This document shows, piece after piece, positions 17,384 through 25,965 of a DNA stretch of 37,906 bases. Source of the stretch: Prevotella sp. BV3P1 (GTDB taxonomy: Bacteria; Bacteroidota; Bacteroidia; Bacteroidales; Bacteroidaceae). The first letter of the stretch is position 1, and each line of letters opens with the position of its first letter. Made by a program: the position numbers and the translations under genes. Below the pieces are notes generated by a model that saw only the letters and a list, made by a program, of their open reading frames with translations, was not told the DNA's origin and did no database searches. The stretch is from assembly GCF_000479005.1 (NCBI RefSeq), contig NZ_AWXC01000035.1, forward strand, positions 1-37,906, read 5' to 3'.

Positions 17384-18425
17384 TATTCTCGATCGGATAA
17401 AGCTCCCCTTCCGTCGTGAAAGGGAGCTTTACTCGTCTTTATACCGTATCATCGGTTTCTATCCACACGATATCAGTTATTACAAATTGGCCTTGATGCA
17501 CAAGAGCGTCATGCGTCGCAATGCCAAGGGCAAACCCGTGAATAACGAGCGCTTGGAGTTTCTTGGCGATGCCATTCTCGATGCTACGGTAGGGCATATC
17601 GTGTACGAGCATTTTCCGGGAAAACGTGAGGGATTTCTCACCAACACACGCAGTAAGCTGGTTCAACGCAGCACCTTGAACAAGTTGGCCAACGAGATGG
17701 GCATTTGCAAGCTCATCCTCAGCAGCGGACGCAACGCCTCTCATAACAGTTATATGGGCGGAAATGCGTTCGAAGCACTTGTGGGTGCCATCTATCTGGA
17801 TCGTGGTTACGATGCTTGCATGCGCTTCATGAAAGACCGAATCTTGAAAGAAATGCTCAATATCGATAAGGTAGCTTACAAGGAAGTGAATTTTAAGAGT
17901 AAGCTGATTGAGTGGAGCCAGAAAAACAAGGTGAAGATTAACTTCAAGTTGTTGAATCAAGGACAGGATAAAAACGGTAACCCGATCTTTAAGTATGCAG
18001 CCGAATTGGAAGGTGTTGAGGGATGTTCTGGTGAGGGATTCAGTAAGAAAGAGAGTCAACAGCTGGCCAGTAAGCTCACGTTGGAACAACTGAAACGCAA
18101 GCCACAGTTCATTGATGAGGTGTTTGCCGCCAAGACCAATCGTACCAAGATGGAAGAAGAACCGGTAGTAATCGTGCCGGACACGCATCCACAGGATGAT
18201 TTCATCGTGGTGAAGAGTGAAGACCTACCGGTACAAAAGCACGAATCACCCTTCCAGGAAGAGGTCTTTACGGAGTCTCAAGACGAGGTTCGTGAAGAGT
18301 CGCCTGTTATCTCCAACTTGGTAGATGAGATTGATGAGCTACATTTAGACGATATCAGCGCCCAAAGAATGAGCGATGAGGAAGTCATTGCCAAGGCCGA
18401 AGAAGAAGCCTTCTCGAATGAATAG
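17373..18425 (+). CDS. rnc: Ribonuclease III with long acidic C-terminal tail
   Basis: A 350-aa double-strand-specific endoribonuclease that processes rRNA precursors and other structured RNAs. The signature NERLEFLGDAILD lies at residues 58-70, and the second metal-binding Glu134 in NAFEALVGAIYLD. The dsRNA-binding domain spans about 173-241 (FKSKLIEWSQKNKVKINF to SQQLASKLTLEQLK). Typical bacterial RNase III is about 220-250 aa. Here about 105 extra residues follow, rich in Glu and Asp with patches such as EEPVVIVPDTHPQDDF and SDEEVIAKAEEEAF, likely unstructured. The start overlaps fabF by 11 bases; translational coupling is likely. Confidence 0.95.
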   Translation: MLSNILDRIKLPFRRERELYSSLYRIIGFYPHDISYYKLALMHKSVMRRNAKGKPVNNERLEFLGDAILDATVGHIVYEHFPGKREGFLTNTRSKLVQRSTLNKLANEMGICKLILSSGRNASHNSYMGGNAFEALVGAIYLDRGYDACMRFMKDRILKEMLNIDKVAYKEVNFKSKLIEWSQKNKVKINFKLLNQGQDKNGNPIFKYAAELEGVEGCSGEGFSKKESQQLASKLTLEQLKRKPQFIDEVFAAKTNRTKMEEEPVVIVPDTHPQDDFIVVKSEDLPVQKHESPFQEEVFTESQDEVREESPVISNLVDEIDELHLDDISAQRMSDEEVIAKAEEEAFSNE

Positions 18426-18517
18426 CTGCGTCAGTAGCGTGCATACAGATGCTTGCTGTCGGCGTATCTGTCGACAGCAGCCATGTATCGTCCTTTAAAA
18501 TTCTTGTCTATAGGTGT

Positions 18518-20365
18518 TTAAGTCTGTAGTGATGCGGTTGGTTCAGCTTGTGAATTGGCCGCTTTCTGATCATTATGGATGAGTTTGAGCAAGTGTTCTA
18601 CCGCCTCTTCCGTAGGAATGTTCTTCTCCACACAAGTTTGTTTTCTGTACAAAGAAACCTTTCCTGGGCCGGCACCGACATAACCATAATCGGCATCAGC
18701 CATCTCTCCAGGCCCGTTGACAATGCATCCCATGATGCCTATCTTAAGTCCTTTCATCTCTTTTGTGGCGTCTTTAATGCGCGCAATGGTCTGTTGTAGG
18801 TCGTATAAGGTGCGTCCACAGCCCGGACAACTGATGTATTCGGTTTTGCTCATGCGCAATCTTCCTGCCTGTAAGATGTTGAATGCAGTGTCTTCCAATA
18901 CGCTGTCGGACAGTTTTCCGTCGTTCATGAGCCAGATACCATCTGTCAATCCGTCGATCATCAATGCTCCCATGTCGGCCGATGCGTCCAGTTGGAAGTC
19001 GCTCTTGTCATCGTGGTGGTACATTTGGGCAAAGACTACTGGATTGTACACACCGTTGTTCATCATCTCATGAACCAGTGCTCGCTGGTCTCCTACCCTG
19101 TTTTGGTGGTTGCTCATGCACACCACAACAATCTCGGGATGGGCTTTCAGGCATGCAACATATTCCTCTGTAGGTGTTCCGAACTGCAACACAAGGAACT
19201 TGATGTCCGACTTCATGCTGCCAATGAATGGCATGGCCATGGCTGGAAAGATGGGATAGGTATGTTTTTCGCCGTGGTATTCGCTGTAATCAACGATATA
19301 TTTCCGGTCTTCCGCGTATGGAGGAACTTGGCTGCCCACGTAAATGTAGTCGGCATTGCGGCCTTCGTTCGAAGTAATGACAATGGGTACGTTGCTTCCA
19401 CCAATGTTGCCAATTGCACGTGTTTTACGCCTTTCAGGGCGAAGAAAGTTGAAGTGCGGATTGGATTCTGCTGGAATCATCAGGTGTCCGGCACGCTTTG
19501 CTACGTAATCTGCTAAGTGTTTGGCCACGGGAATCTCACATTCGGGTTCTTCAGAAAGCGATACACGAATGGTGTCTCCAATGCCATCTGCCAACAAAGC
19601 ACCGATTCCCACCGCACTCTTGATGCGTCCGTCCTCGCCTTCTCCAGCTTCTGTTACGCCAAGGTGTAAGGGATAGTGCATGTCTTCCTTGTCCATTGTG
19701 TCGACAAGCAAGCGCACTGATTGCACCATCACTACGGTATTGCTTGCCTTGATGGAGATAACAACGTCATCAAATTGCTGTTTTTTGCAGATACGGAGAA
19801 ACTCCATGCAGCTTTCTACAATGCCTTCGGGCGTATCACCGTATCGGTTTCGTATTCTATCCGATAATGATCCGTGGTTTACCCCTATGCGAATGGCGGT
19901 GTGGTTGGCTTTACAAATGTTGAGAAAAGGTACAAACCGGTCTTCAATCTTTTTGAGTTCGCGCGCATACTCCTCGTCCGTGTACTCTAATTGGATGAAC
20001 TTTCTGGCGGGATCTACATAATTTCCCGGGTTAATGCGAACCTTCTCGGTATGCTGTGCAGCCACGTCAGCCACATTGGCATTAAAGTGTACATCGGCCA
20101 CCAACGGTGTGTCATACCCTTTGGCATGCAATCCGTCATGGATGTTCTTCAGGTTTTCAGCCTCTCTCCTACCCTGTGTGGTGAGTCGTACCAATTCTCC
20201 GCCAGCCTGAATGATGCGTTCTGCTTGCTCAATGCACGCCTCCGTGTCATTCGTGTCGGTTGTGGTCATCGATTGGATGCGTACCGGATTATCGCCACCA
20301 ATATCGATATTGCCTACATGTACTACGTTCGATTTACGGCGTTGATAATTAAAAAGATCTGTCAT
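18518..20365 (-). CDS. ispG: 4-hydroxy-3-methylbut-2-enyl diphosphate synthase (long form)
   Basis: A 615-aa enzyme of the MEP isoprenoid pathway (also called GcpE) that converts methylerythritol cyclodiphosphate to HMBPP through a 4Fe-4S cluster. Cluster ligands are Cys513 and Cys516 (SCPGCGRTLYDL) and Cys547 (IMGCIVNGPGE), with the catalytic Glu554 in the last motif. The N-terminal TIM barrel shows VHVGNIDIGGDNPVRIQSMT and ADVHFNANVA. At over 600 residues it is the long form with a central inserted domain, as in Bacteroidetes, Chlamydia and plants; the E. coli type has about 370. It follows purE by 15 bases on the same strand. Confidence 0.97.
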   Translation of the reverse strand: MTDLFNYQRRKSNVVHVGNIDIGGDNPVRIQSMTTTDTNDTEACIEQAERIIQAGGELVRLTTQGRREAENLKNIHDGLHAKGYDTPLVADVHFNANVADVAAQHTEKVRINPGNYVDPARKFIQLEYTDEEYARELKKIEDRFVPFLNICKANHTAIRIGVNHGSLSDRIRNRYGDTPEGIVESCMEFLRICKKQQFDDVVISIKASNTVVMVQSVRLLVDTMDKEDMHYPLHLGVTEAGEGEDGRIKSAVGIGALLADGIGDTIRVSLSEEPECEIPVAKHLADYVAKRAGHLMIPAESNPHFNFLRPERRKTRAIGNIGGSNVPIVITSNEGRNADYIYVGSQVPPYAEDRKYIVDYSEYHGEKHTYPIFPAMAMPFIGSMKSDIKFLVLQFGTPTEEYVACLKAHPEIVVVCMSNHQNRVGDQRALVHEMMNNGVYNPVVFAQMYHHDDKSDFQLDASADMGALMIDGLTDGIWLMNDGKLSDSVLEDTAFNILQAGRLRMSKTEYISCPGCGRTLYDLQQTIARIKDATKEMKGLKIGIMGCIVNGPGEMADADYGYVGAGPGKVSLYRKQTCVEKNIPTEEAVEHLLKLIHNDQKAANSQAEPTASLQT

Positions 20366-20380
20366 GAGTACACGTTTCTC

Positions 20381-20896
20381 TTAGTTAGTCTTGTATTCGT
20401 AATCTTTTATTGCTGCCAAATCAGCATTTGCTTTCGTGATTTTGGCACCCAATCCTGCTTTATGATCTTTGATTTTTTGCGCGATTGATTCGTCTGTCAG
20501 CGCCAACATCTCCACTGCAAGGATAGCAGCGTTCATGGAAGCGTTAACCCCTACCGTGGCAACTGGAATGCCCGGTGGCATCTGTATGATGCTGAGCATG
20601 GCGTCCAAACCATCTAACATCCCTTTGATGGGAACGCCGATGACGGGCAATGTGGTGTTGGCGGCAATCACGCCAGGCAGCGCAGCAGCCATTCCGGCAG
20701 CGGCTATAATTACTTTGATACCTCTGTTTGCGGCCTCTTTGGCAAACTCTTCAACGGCAGCGGGCGTGCGGTGAGCCGACAAAGCGTTCACTTCAAAGGG
20801 TATTTTTAGGTCGTTTAGAAACTTACATGCTTTCTCCATGACAGGGAGATCGCTTGTGCTACCCATGATGATGCTTACTAATGGTTTCATATTCAT
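20381..20896 (-). CDS. purE: N5-carboxyaminoimidazole ribonucleotide mutase
   Basis: A 171-aa class I PurE, which moves the carboxyl group of N5-CAIR to carbon 4, giving CAIR in purine synthesis. The substrate loop is [18 protein letters not shown], and the conserved His sits in [15 protein letters not shown]. The glycine/alanine-rich [19 protein letters not shown] and [20 protein letters not shown] follow in the standard order. The second codon pair (MNM) gives an alternative start six bases in. It lies between the PAP2-like gene (20-base gap) and ispG (15-base gap), so it is probably co-transcribed with both. Confidence 0.97.
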   Translation of the reverse strand: MNMKPLVSIIMGSTSDLPVMEKACKFLNDLKIPFEVNALSAHRTPAAVEEFAKEAANRGIKVIIAAAGMAAALPGVIAANTTLPVIGVPIKGMLDGLDAMLSIIQMPPGIPVATVGVNASMNAAILAVEMLALTDESIAQKIKDHKAGLGAKITKANADLAAIKDYEYKTN

Positions 20897-20916
20897 ATTG
20901 TTTTAAGAGTTTGATT

Positions 20917-21537
20917 TCAAATCATTGAGATAATATAAAAGGCGGATATCAGACCCACAATGAATCCAACATTCACCTGTGAAAGTGTGTGTTGCTTGAG
21001 AATGATGCGGCTCGATCCCACCAATCCCGCGAACAAGATGGCCAAACAGAGCCACCAAGTAGGATTGAAGTGAAACAACAAGGCAAACGACATCAATGCG
21101 CCTGTTACGCCACCGATGGCTGCCGAGTGGGTAGATATCTTCCACCAGACGTTGATGAGCGCACAGATAATCTGGATGGCGAGTGCCGTGATGAGGATAC
21201 TGCTGATGAAATGTGGGATGTGATACAGGTTCATGATGTAGTAACATGCGAAGTAACACACAATCGAGATGATGTAAGGCACCATTCGTCTCTCCTTCAT
21301 TCCCAGCTCGTGCAGTGTCCATCCCTGGTATTTTCGATACAGGTGTATCAGCAAGGTTGGCAGCAACACGGTGAAAAGATACACCATCATGATGACGGTA
21401 AGCTTGTAATACCAAGGAACCAGCCTGTTGAGATAACTCAACATGAACAGCGCTACCAGTCCGAGCACGGGCAGATAGAAGGGTGTGAAGACGATGCTTA
21501 TCGTCCGAGCGGCCAAAATAATGTTCTTTTCTTTCAT
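20917..21537 (-). CDS. PAP2-superfamily-like membrane protein
   Basis: A 206-aa protein with about six hydrophobic segments. It carries recognisable but worn PAP2 phosphatase motifs: THSA within WWKISTHSAAIGG at residues 131-143, where classical members have PSGH, and GSSRIILKQHTLSQVNVG at 175-192, the SR...H motif with Ser176, Arg177 and His183. PAP2 membrane enzymes dephosphorylate lipid phosphates such as undecaprenyl pyrophosphate or lipid A at the outer face of the inner membrane. The first motif (K-x6-RP) is not convincing: MKERRMVPYI is the nearest. Activity is therefore uncertain. It lies between rpoN and purE. Confidence 0.7.
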   Translation of the reverse strand: MKEKNIILAARTISIVFTPFYLPVLGLVALFMLSYLNRLVPWYYKLTVIMMVYLFTVLLPTLLIHLYRKYQGWTLHELGMKERRMVPYIISIVCYFACYYIMNLYHIPHFISSILITALAIQIICALINVWWKISTHSAAIGGVTGALMSFALLFHFNPTWWLCLAILFAGLVGSSRIILKQHTLSQVNVGFIVGLISAFYIISMI

Positions 21538-21618
21538 ATTGTGTCATCCGCAGGTTGTGTCTTTGCGGATGGTTTCTTCTTCATGTTTCAGCGTCATTCA
21601 TGACAAACGATGCGTCAA

Positions 21619-23112
21619 TCATTCTTTCCTGAGCCGCGCAACCGATAGTCCTAATTGCTCTCTGTACTTGGCTACGGTACGTCGGGCCACGGGGAATCCC
21701 ATCTTTCTCAGTTCCTTGGCCAGCGCCTCGTCACTGAACGGCTTGTGTTTGTCCTCGTGTTCGATTACTTCTTTCAGTGCCAGTTTGATTTTCCGGGTAG
21801 AGAATTCTTCCCCTTCATCGGTGGTGTAGCTGTCGGTGAAGAAGAACCTGAGCGGGAAAGTGCCCCATTTCGTCTGTGCATACTTGATGTTGCTTACGCG
21901 CGAGATGGTAGAGATGTCCAGTCCGGTCTTGTCGGCAATGTTTTTCAGAATCATGGGTTTGAGGTCTGACTCGTCACCGTCGAGGAAGAACTTACGCTGC
22001 CAGTCTATAATCGCTTTCATCGTTATGTACAGCGTGTGTCGGCGTTGTTTGATGGCATCGATGAACCCTTGCGCCTTGTCTATTTTCTGTTTGGCGTACA
22101 ACAGCGCTTCCTTTTCCTGCCGGTTCATGTTCTCCTTGTTGTTCTTGTAGGTGTCTACCATGTCGGAAAACGCCGGAGAGATGGTTAGTTGTGGAATTTT
22201 TCCTTGGTTCAGTGTGAACGATATGTTGTTGTTGTCATCCACGTCGATGATAAAGTCTGGCGTGATTTGCTGGACGTTCCTACCCATGGTCTCGCCCATT
22301 GATGCGCCGGGTTTGGGATTGAGCTTGCGTATCTCTTCTTGAACCGTCCGCAGTTGCAAGTCGGATAGTTTGAGGTTGGCCTGTATTTTGTCCCAATGTT
22401 TCTTGGTGAACGCGTCAAACTGGCGGGTCACCACTTGCTGCAAGATGTCTTTAAGTTTGCTCTCCGGACGCCTTTCCACCTGCAACAGCAGACACTCTTG
22501 CAGCGACCTGGCGCCGATGCCCGCAGGGTCGAACCCTTGCAGGATGTACAACACCTCCTCTATTTGCGTGGGCGTGACGTCGATGTTGTGGTAGATGGCC
22601 AGTTCGTCACTAATCGATTCAACATCCTTTCGCAGGTAACCGTCGTCGTCGAGCGAGCCGATGAGGTATTCCATCACGTCTTTCTGCGTGTCCGTGAGGT
22701 TCTCCATCATCATTTGCTCTTTCAGTTTGTCGTAGAAAGATTTGGTGTCTCCGTAAACAATCTCCTCATAGTCGGCGTTGTCTTGCGGATGATAAGCCCC
22801 GTAAGCGTCAGGCATCTCATCATCTCTTCCGATGTTTTCCAGGGCTTTGTCCAACGCTTCTTCGCGCTCTTCGCGTTCAGTTTGCTCGGCAAAGTCTTCC
22901 TCCCGTTCGTCCCGGCCATCCGTTTCATCCTCATGGTGTTCCTCCCCTTCGGCTTTCTCCAACGCCGGATTGTCATCCAATTCGGCGTTGACGCTCTCCT
23001 CCAGTTCGGTCAACGGCATCTCCAGCAGCTTCACTTGCAACATTTGTTGTTGCGAGAGTCGCTGTACCTGCTGTTGTCGTTGCTCTTGAGTTTGTATGAG
23101 TTTGTTGGCCAT
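21619..23112 (-). CDS. rpoN: RNA polymerase sigma-54 factor
   Basis: A 497-aa sigma factor for promoters of the -24/-12 type, which need an AAA+ activator. The N-terminal Gln-rich activator-interaction region (MANKLIQTQEQRQQQVQRLS and LQVKLLEMPLTELEE) is followed by an acidic linker, the core-binding region, and the RpoN box ARRTVAKYR at residues 476-484 near the C-terminus. The open frame extends 60 codons further upstream, but that part is unrelated to the family and contains a -7 box, so I start at the ATG at 23112. It is the second gene on this minus-strand stretch. No sigma-54 activator is present in the window. Confidence 0.95.
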   Translation of the reverse strand: MANKLIQTQEQRQQQVQRLSQQQMLQVKLLEMPLTELEESVNAELDDNPALEKAEGEEHHEDETDGRDEREEDFAEQTEREEREEALDKALENIGRDDEMPDAYGAYHPQDNADYEEIVYGDTKSFYDKLKEQMMMENLTDTQKDVMEYLIGSLDDDGYLRKDVESISDELAIYHNIDVTPTQIEEVLYILQGFDPAGIGARSLQECLLLQVERRPESKLKDILQQVVTRQFDAFTKKHWDKIQANLKLSDLQLRTVQEEIRKLNPKPGASMGETMGRNVQQITPDFIIDVDDNNNISFTLNQGKIPQLTISPAFSDMVDTYKNNKENMNRQEKEALLYAKQKIDKAQGFIDAIKQRRHTLYITMKAIIDWQRKFFLDGDESDLKPMILKNIADKTGLDISTISRVSNIKYAQTKWGTFPLRFFFTDSYTTDEGEEFSTRKIKLALKEVIEHEDKHKPFSDEALAKELRKMGFPVARRTVAKYREQLGLSVARLRKE

Positions 23113-23177
23113 TGCTGTATATCCAGTCCTTTCTGATGCTGTTCGCGTGCGTTCTTCACACGCTGTTGACGCACATG

Positions 23178-23185
23178 CAAAAATA
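23178..23185 (-). promoter_or_regulatory. Putative -7 box of rpoN
   Basis: The minus strand reads TATTTTTG, a match to TAnnTTTG, 65 bases before the rpoN start chosen here. It lies inside the upstream open-frame extension, supporting the shorter start. No TTTG -33 element at the right distance. Confidence 0.4.
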
Positions 23186-23288
23186 CAAAAGATATTCTTA
23201 TAATCCGCTTCTTTTGGGGGTAATTTTCCAAGATTGCCCAGCCGGCAGGTTCGCTTTCGGTTGGCGCACGCAGAGAAAACGTCTACGA

Positions 23289-23945
23289 TCAATCTTTAAA
23301 ATAATCCTTGAGTTGTGCGGCCAGTGCGGCCAAGTGTTCCGGATTGGCGTTGCCATAACGCTGCCAAATGTCCTGACAGGGTACAAGTAGTGGGTGAATC
23401 ATCATGTCATCACGATTCAGATATGGGTCACAGAATTTGAAAACCGTCATCACTTCGACGATTTTTCCTGGTTTCAGGCGCATCAATTTGGCCAGACTGA
23501 CAATCTCGGGTGTTTGGGCTACCATGGTAATGGGTACGAGCCTGAAATACAAATCCAAGATGATGATGAGCATCATCGGTGTGAGTTCCGCGTCAGCCGC
23601 GAGCGGTTTGAAGTCGTGTTCAAAAGATTCGTTCACCTCTACCCCATCGTAAAACGATGCAGCTTGTCCAAATCCCCGCATCTTTTTCAGCAACTTTACC
23701 CCACGAGCCAATTTGTTAGGGTGCTCGGCATACTCGTTCCACAGCTTTTCCAAGCGTGGCGTGTCCAGTCGTCTCAGCCGAAACATCTGCTCATATAAGG
23801 TCTGTGGCGGTATGTGTAGTTCCAAGCTAAGGTCAACCATGGCGCGCGAATACAAGGATTTCACGCCAACTGGCTTCTTCAGGTACAGTTGCATCAACAG
23901 CAACCAACAGTCGTCCGACCATTCATTGGGTATTGACATGATCAT
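23289..23945 (-). CDS. Uncharacterised 218-aa protein upstream of rpoN
   Basis: A soluble protein with no signal peptide and no family I can name. It is mostly helical, with an early WSDDCWLLLMQLYLKKPVGV segment. Then comes a possible helix-turn-helix-like part (LYSRAMVDLSLELHIPPQTLYEQMFRLRRL, residues about 31-60), and a middle region with VPITMVAQTPEIVSLAKLM and LKPGKIVEVMTVFKFCDPYL. It ends in QRYGNANPEHLAALAAQLKDY. Clean coding character, good promoter context and absence of rare features suggest a real, conserved gene. An alternative start lies two codons in (MIM). It is separated from rpoN by 176 bases and probably transcribed separately. Confidence 0.8.
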   Translation of the reverse strand: MIMSIPNEWSDDCWLLLMQLYLKKPVGVKSLYSRAMVDLSLELHIPPQTLYEQMFRLRRLDTPRLEKLWNEYAEHPNKLARGVKLLKKMRGFGQAASFYDGVEVNESFEHDFKPLAADAELTPMMLIIILDLYFRLVPITMVAQTPEIVSLAKLMRLKPGKIVEVMTVFKFCDPYLNRDDMMIHPLLVPCQDIWQRYGNANPEHLAALAAQLKDYFKD

Positions 23946-24023
23946 TCATTGTTTTGAAATAAAGAGCGTATGCATGTGGCAAGGACGCATGTTTTACACA
24001 GTTGCTGCGAAAACTCTTTGAGG

Positions 24024-24031
24024 CAAAGATA
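24024..24031 (-). promoter_or_regulatory. Putative -7 box of the 218-aa protein gene
   Basis: The minus strand reads TATCTTTG, a match to TAnnTTTG, 78 bases before the start codon. The -33 element CTTG at 20-bp spacing is a three-of-four match. It faces away from the phosphatase promoter. Confidence 0.5.
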
Positions 24032-24062
24032 GCATAACTTTTGCAAAGCATCAAGTAAACGC

Positions 24063-24093
24063 TTTGCTTTTTCTTGCAAAAGCATTACTTTTG
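24063..24093 (+). promoter_or_regulatory. Bacteroidetes-type promoter of the histidine phosphatase gene
   Basis: TTTG at 24063-24066, a 19-base spacer and TACTTTTG at 24086-24093 match the consensus, 28 bases before the ATG at 24122. Confidence 0.7.
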
Positions 24094-24121
24094 CATCATT
24101 CATGAATCAATAGTTACCACG

Positions 24122-25414
24122 ATGAACAAAACTTTAATCATCCTGTCTTTGTGCTTTTGTTGGATTACCTCCAACGCTCAACTTTCTAAAAGCGAGATTC
24201 GCAACAACCCTTTGTTGGCTGCCAACGGCTATTATGCTTATCCTGGTCCGCTCAAACCGCAGCTCACGCCTGCACCAAAGGGCTATGTTCCGTTTTACAT
24301 CAGTCATTATGGGCGGCACGGTTCGCGCTATCTCATCGACCCAAACGATTACAACGGTCCGCTTCGCACGCTGCAACAGGCCGACAGCCTGGGCAAACTC
24401 ACCCCTTTGGGCAAGGAGGTGTTGCGCAAAGTAACCCTGATTTGCAACGAGTCGAAAGGTAGATTGGGCGAGTTAACCTTACGCGGAGCCGAGCAACATC
24501 AGCAGATAGCACGCCGCATGTTCGAGCGTTTTCCCGAAGTGCTGAGTGGAAAAAGAAACGTAGATGCCAAGAGCAGCACCGTCATTCGCTGCATCTTGTC
24601 CATGGAAAATGCGTTGCAGCAACTGGCAAGGCTTAATCCTCAGCTGCACATTACGCACGATGCCAGTGCGTATGACATGCCCTATTTGGTGTATGGCGAC
24701 ACGGCTTTATACAAAAACAAAATGCCAGGCAAGGTAAAAAACGTCTACGAGGCTTTTGCCAAGCGGCATGACAACCATGTAGGGGTGATGAACCGAATTT
24801 TCAAGGATGAAAGCTATTGGCGCGAACACGTTGACGCAACACGATTAAACACCCAGCTTTACAACCTTGCCAGCAACGTGCAGAGCACCGAACTGCGCCA
24901 CCAGCTGTCGCTCTTAGACCTCTTTACCCACGACGAGTTGTACGATGCGTGGTTGAAAACCAATGCGTGGTGGTATATCAACTATGGCCCGTCACCCCTG
25001 AACGGTGCTGTTCAGCCCTATTCGCAACGCATGTTGCTGCGCCGTATCATCACCGAGGCCGACAGTTGCGTGGCTCTCTCCCACCCCGGCGCAACGCTTC
25101 GTTACGGACACGACACGATGGTGATGCCCCTGGTGTGCCTGTTAGACATCAATGGTTACGGCAAACAGATTGAGGATTTGGAGCGTTTGGATGATGAGAA
25201 CTGGCTGGATTACCGCATCTTCCCCATGGCCTGCAACCTGCAGTTCGTGTTCTATCGCTCGCAAGCGCATCCGCATGACATCCTCGTGAAGGTGCTTCTG
25301 AACGAAGACGAAGTCACTCTACCTCTCCCGACCGACATCGCTCCCTATTACCATTGGAACGAATTCAAGACTTATTATCTGAACAAAATAGATCAGTTTC
25401 AAACCAAAAAGTAG
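24122..25414 (+). CDS. Secreted histidine-acid phosphatase (MINPP/phytase-like)
   Basis: A 430-aa exported protein with a signal peptide of about 19 residues (MNKTLIILSLCFCWITSNA, cleavage before QLSK). The branch-2 histidine phosphatase nucleophile motif is HYGRHGSRY (His66), and the C-terminal proton-donor motif is GHDTMVMPL (His330-Asp331). Relatives in Bacteroides hydrolyse inositol phosphates (MINPP-like) or other phosphomonoesters in the periplasm or at the cell surface; the substrate here is not determined. An in-frame extension starts at 24074, but that start falls inside the promoter, so 24122 is preferred. It appears monocistronic. Confidence 0.9.
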   Translation: MNKTLIILSLCFCWITSNAQLSKSEIRNNPLLAANGYYAYPGPLKPQLTPAPKGYVPFYISHYGRHGSRYLIDPNDYNGPLRTLQQADSLGKLTPLGKEVLRKVTLICNESKGRLGELTLRGAEQHQQIARRMFERFPEVLSGKRNVDAKSSTVIRCILSMENALQQLARLNPQLHITHDASAYDMPYLVYGDTALYKNKMPGKVKNVYEAFAKRHDNHVGVMNRIFKDESYWREHVDATRLNTQLYNLASNVQSTELRHQLSLLDLFTHDELYDAWLKTNAWWYINYGPSPLNGAVQPYSQRMLLRRIITEADSCVALSHPGATLRYGHDTMVMPLVCLLDINGYGKQIEDLERLDDENWLDYRIFPMACNLQFVFYRSQAHPHDILVKVLLNEDEVTLPLPTDIAPYYHWNEFKTYYLNKIDQFQTKK

Positions 25415-25534
25415 CCGGAGGGCAGCTGTTTTGATGGTTGCCGAAGGATTGTAAAGAAACAATATTTTTGTTAAGATAAATGAAAAAACAGCGATAAAAA
25501 TGGTTTCTTTATCATGCGATTACCGTATTTTGTC

Positions 25535-25542
25535 TATTTTTG
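25535..25542 (+). promoter_or_regulatory. Putative -7 box for the small secreted protein and TonB receptor unit
   Basis: TATTTTTG matches TAnnTTTG, 33 bases before the ATG at 25576. It overlaps the TTG that would otherwise extend the frame, which argues for the later start. The -33 region is weak. Confidence 0.45.
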
Positions 25543-25575
25543 CGAACTAAAGATTGTACAGTTATTTTAGTGCGA

Positions 25576-25902
25576 ATGATGACAAGAAGAATGAAACGCA
25601 GATTGATGGCGTGGATGATGGTGCTTACCTTCATCTCGGCTCTTCTCGTTAAAGACGTTCATGCGCACAGAGTAACTGTCCAGCAGTTAGACCAAACAGA
25701 GCAACACCAAACCACAGTACAGACGTATTGTTACATTTGTAACTTTGACCTGTGCAAGATGAGCATGCCCAAACTCTTTGTTTGGCAGCCTGTGTTGCTT
25801 GTAAAACGTATTGTTAAACCGCTTTTTACAGCTCAAATCGTTTATCGTGAACCGCTAGCGGTAAACGCTCATTCGCCACCTTTTTTAATTCATAATTCTT
25901 AA
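25576..25902 (+). CDS. Small secreted Cys/His protein upstream of a TonB-dependent receptor
   Basis: A 108-aa protein of no family I can name. It has a basic start (MMTRRMKRRL) and a hydrophobic stretch, with probable signal-peptide cleavage at VHA before HRV; an alternative ATG at 25591 would give a shorter signal. The mature part begins with HRVTVQQLDQ and contains YCYICNFDLCKMSMP, a CxxC pair plus a third Cys. The C-terminus runs into a repeat of aattcataatt, so its last residues may not be conserved. Small Cys/His secreted proteins beside outer-membrane receptors are often linked to metals, which is inference only. The receptor gene follows after 291 bases of tandem repeats. Confidence 0.6.
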   Translation: MMTRRMKRRLMAWMMVLTFISALLVKDVHAHRVTVQQLDQTEQHQTTVQTYCYICNFDLCKMSMPKLFVWQPVLLVKRIVKPLFTAQIVYREPLAVNAHSPPFLIHNS

Positions 25903-25919
25903 TTCATAATTCATAATTC
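25887..25919 (+). repeat. Short aattcataatt direct repeats
   Basis: Three to four imperfect direct copies of aattcataatt, overlapping the end of the small protein gene. Simple repeats of this kind are scattered in Bacteroidetes intergenic DNA. Confidence 0.7.
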
Positions 25920-25965
25920 GGAGGAGAGAACATTCTTTCGGCTGAAGAATGATGATGCTCATACC

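Noticed and set aside
17439..18188. A 249-codon open frame opposite rnc
   Set aside because: Antisense shadow of RNase III; no recognisable motif, and the sense-strand gene is certain.
20903..21547. A 214-codon minus-strand frame overlapping the PAP2-like gene
   Set aside because: His/Arg-rich translation without motifs, in a shifted frame over a membrane protein with clear hydrophobic segments.
22396..23136. A 246-codon plus-strand frame opposite rpoN
   Set aside because: Its Val/Leu/Gln-rich translation is the mirror of the acidic and Gln-rich parts of sigma-54.
23113..23292. A 60-codon upstream extension of rpoN
   Set aside because: The extension has no sigma-54 similarity and contains a TATTTTTG box; the family N-terminus starts at the ATG at 23112.
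25540..25575. TTG-initiated extension of the small secreted protein
   Set aside because: The TTG lies inside a -7 box; the ATG at 25576 leads directly into a signal peptide.
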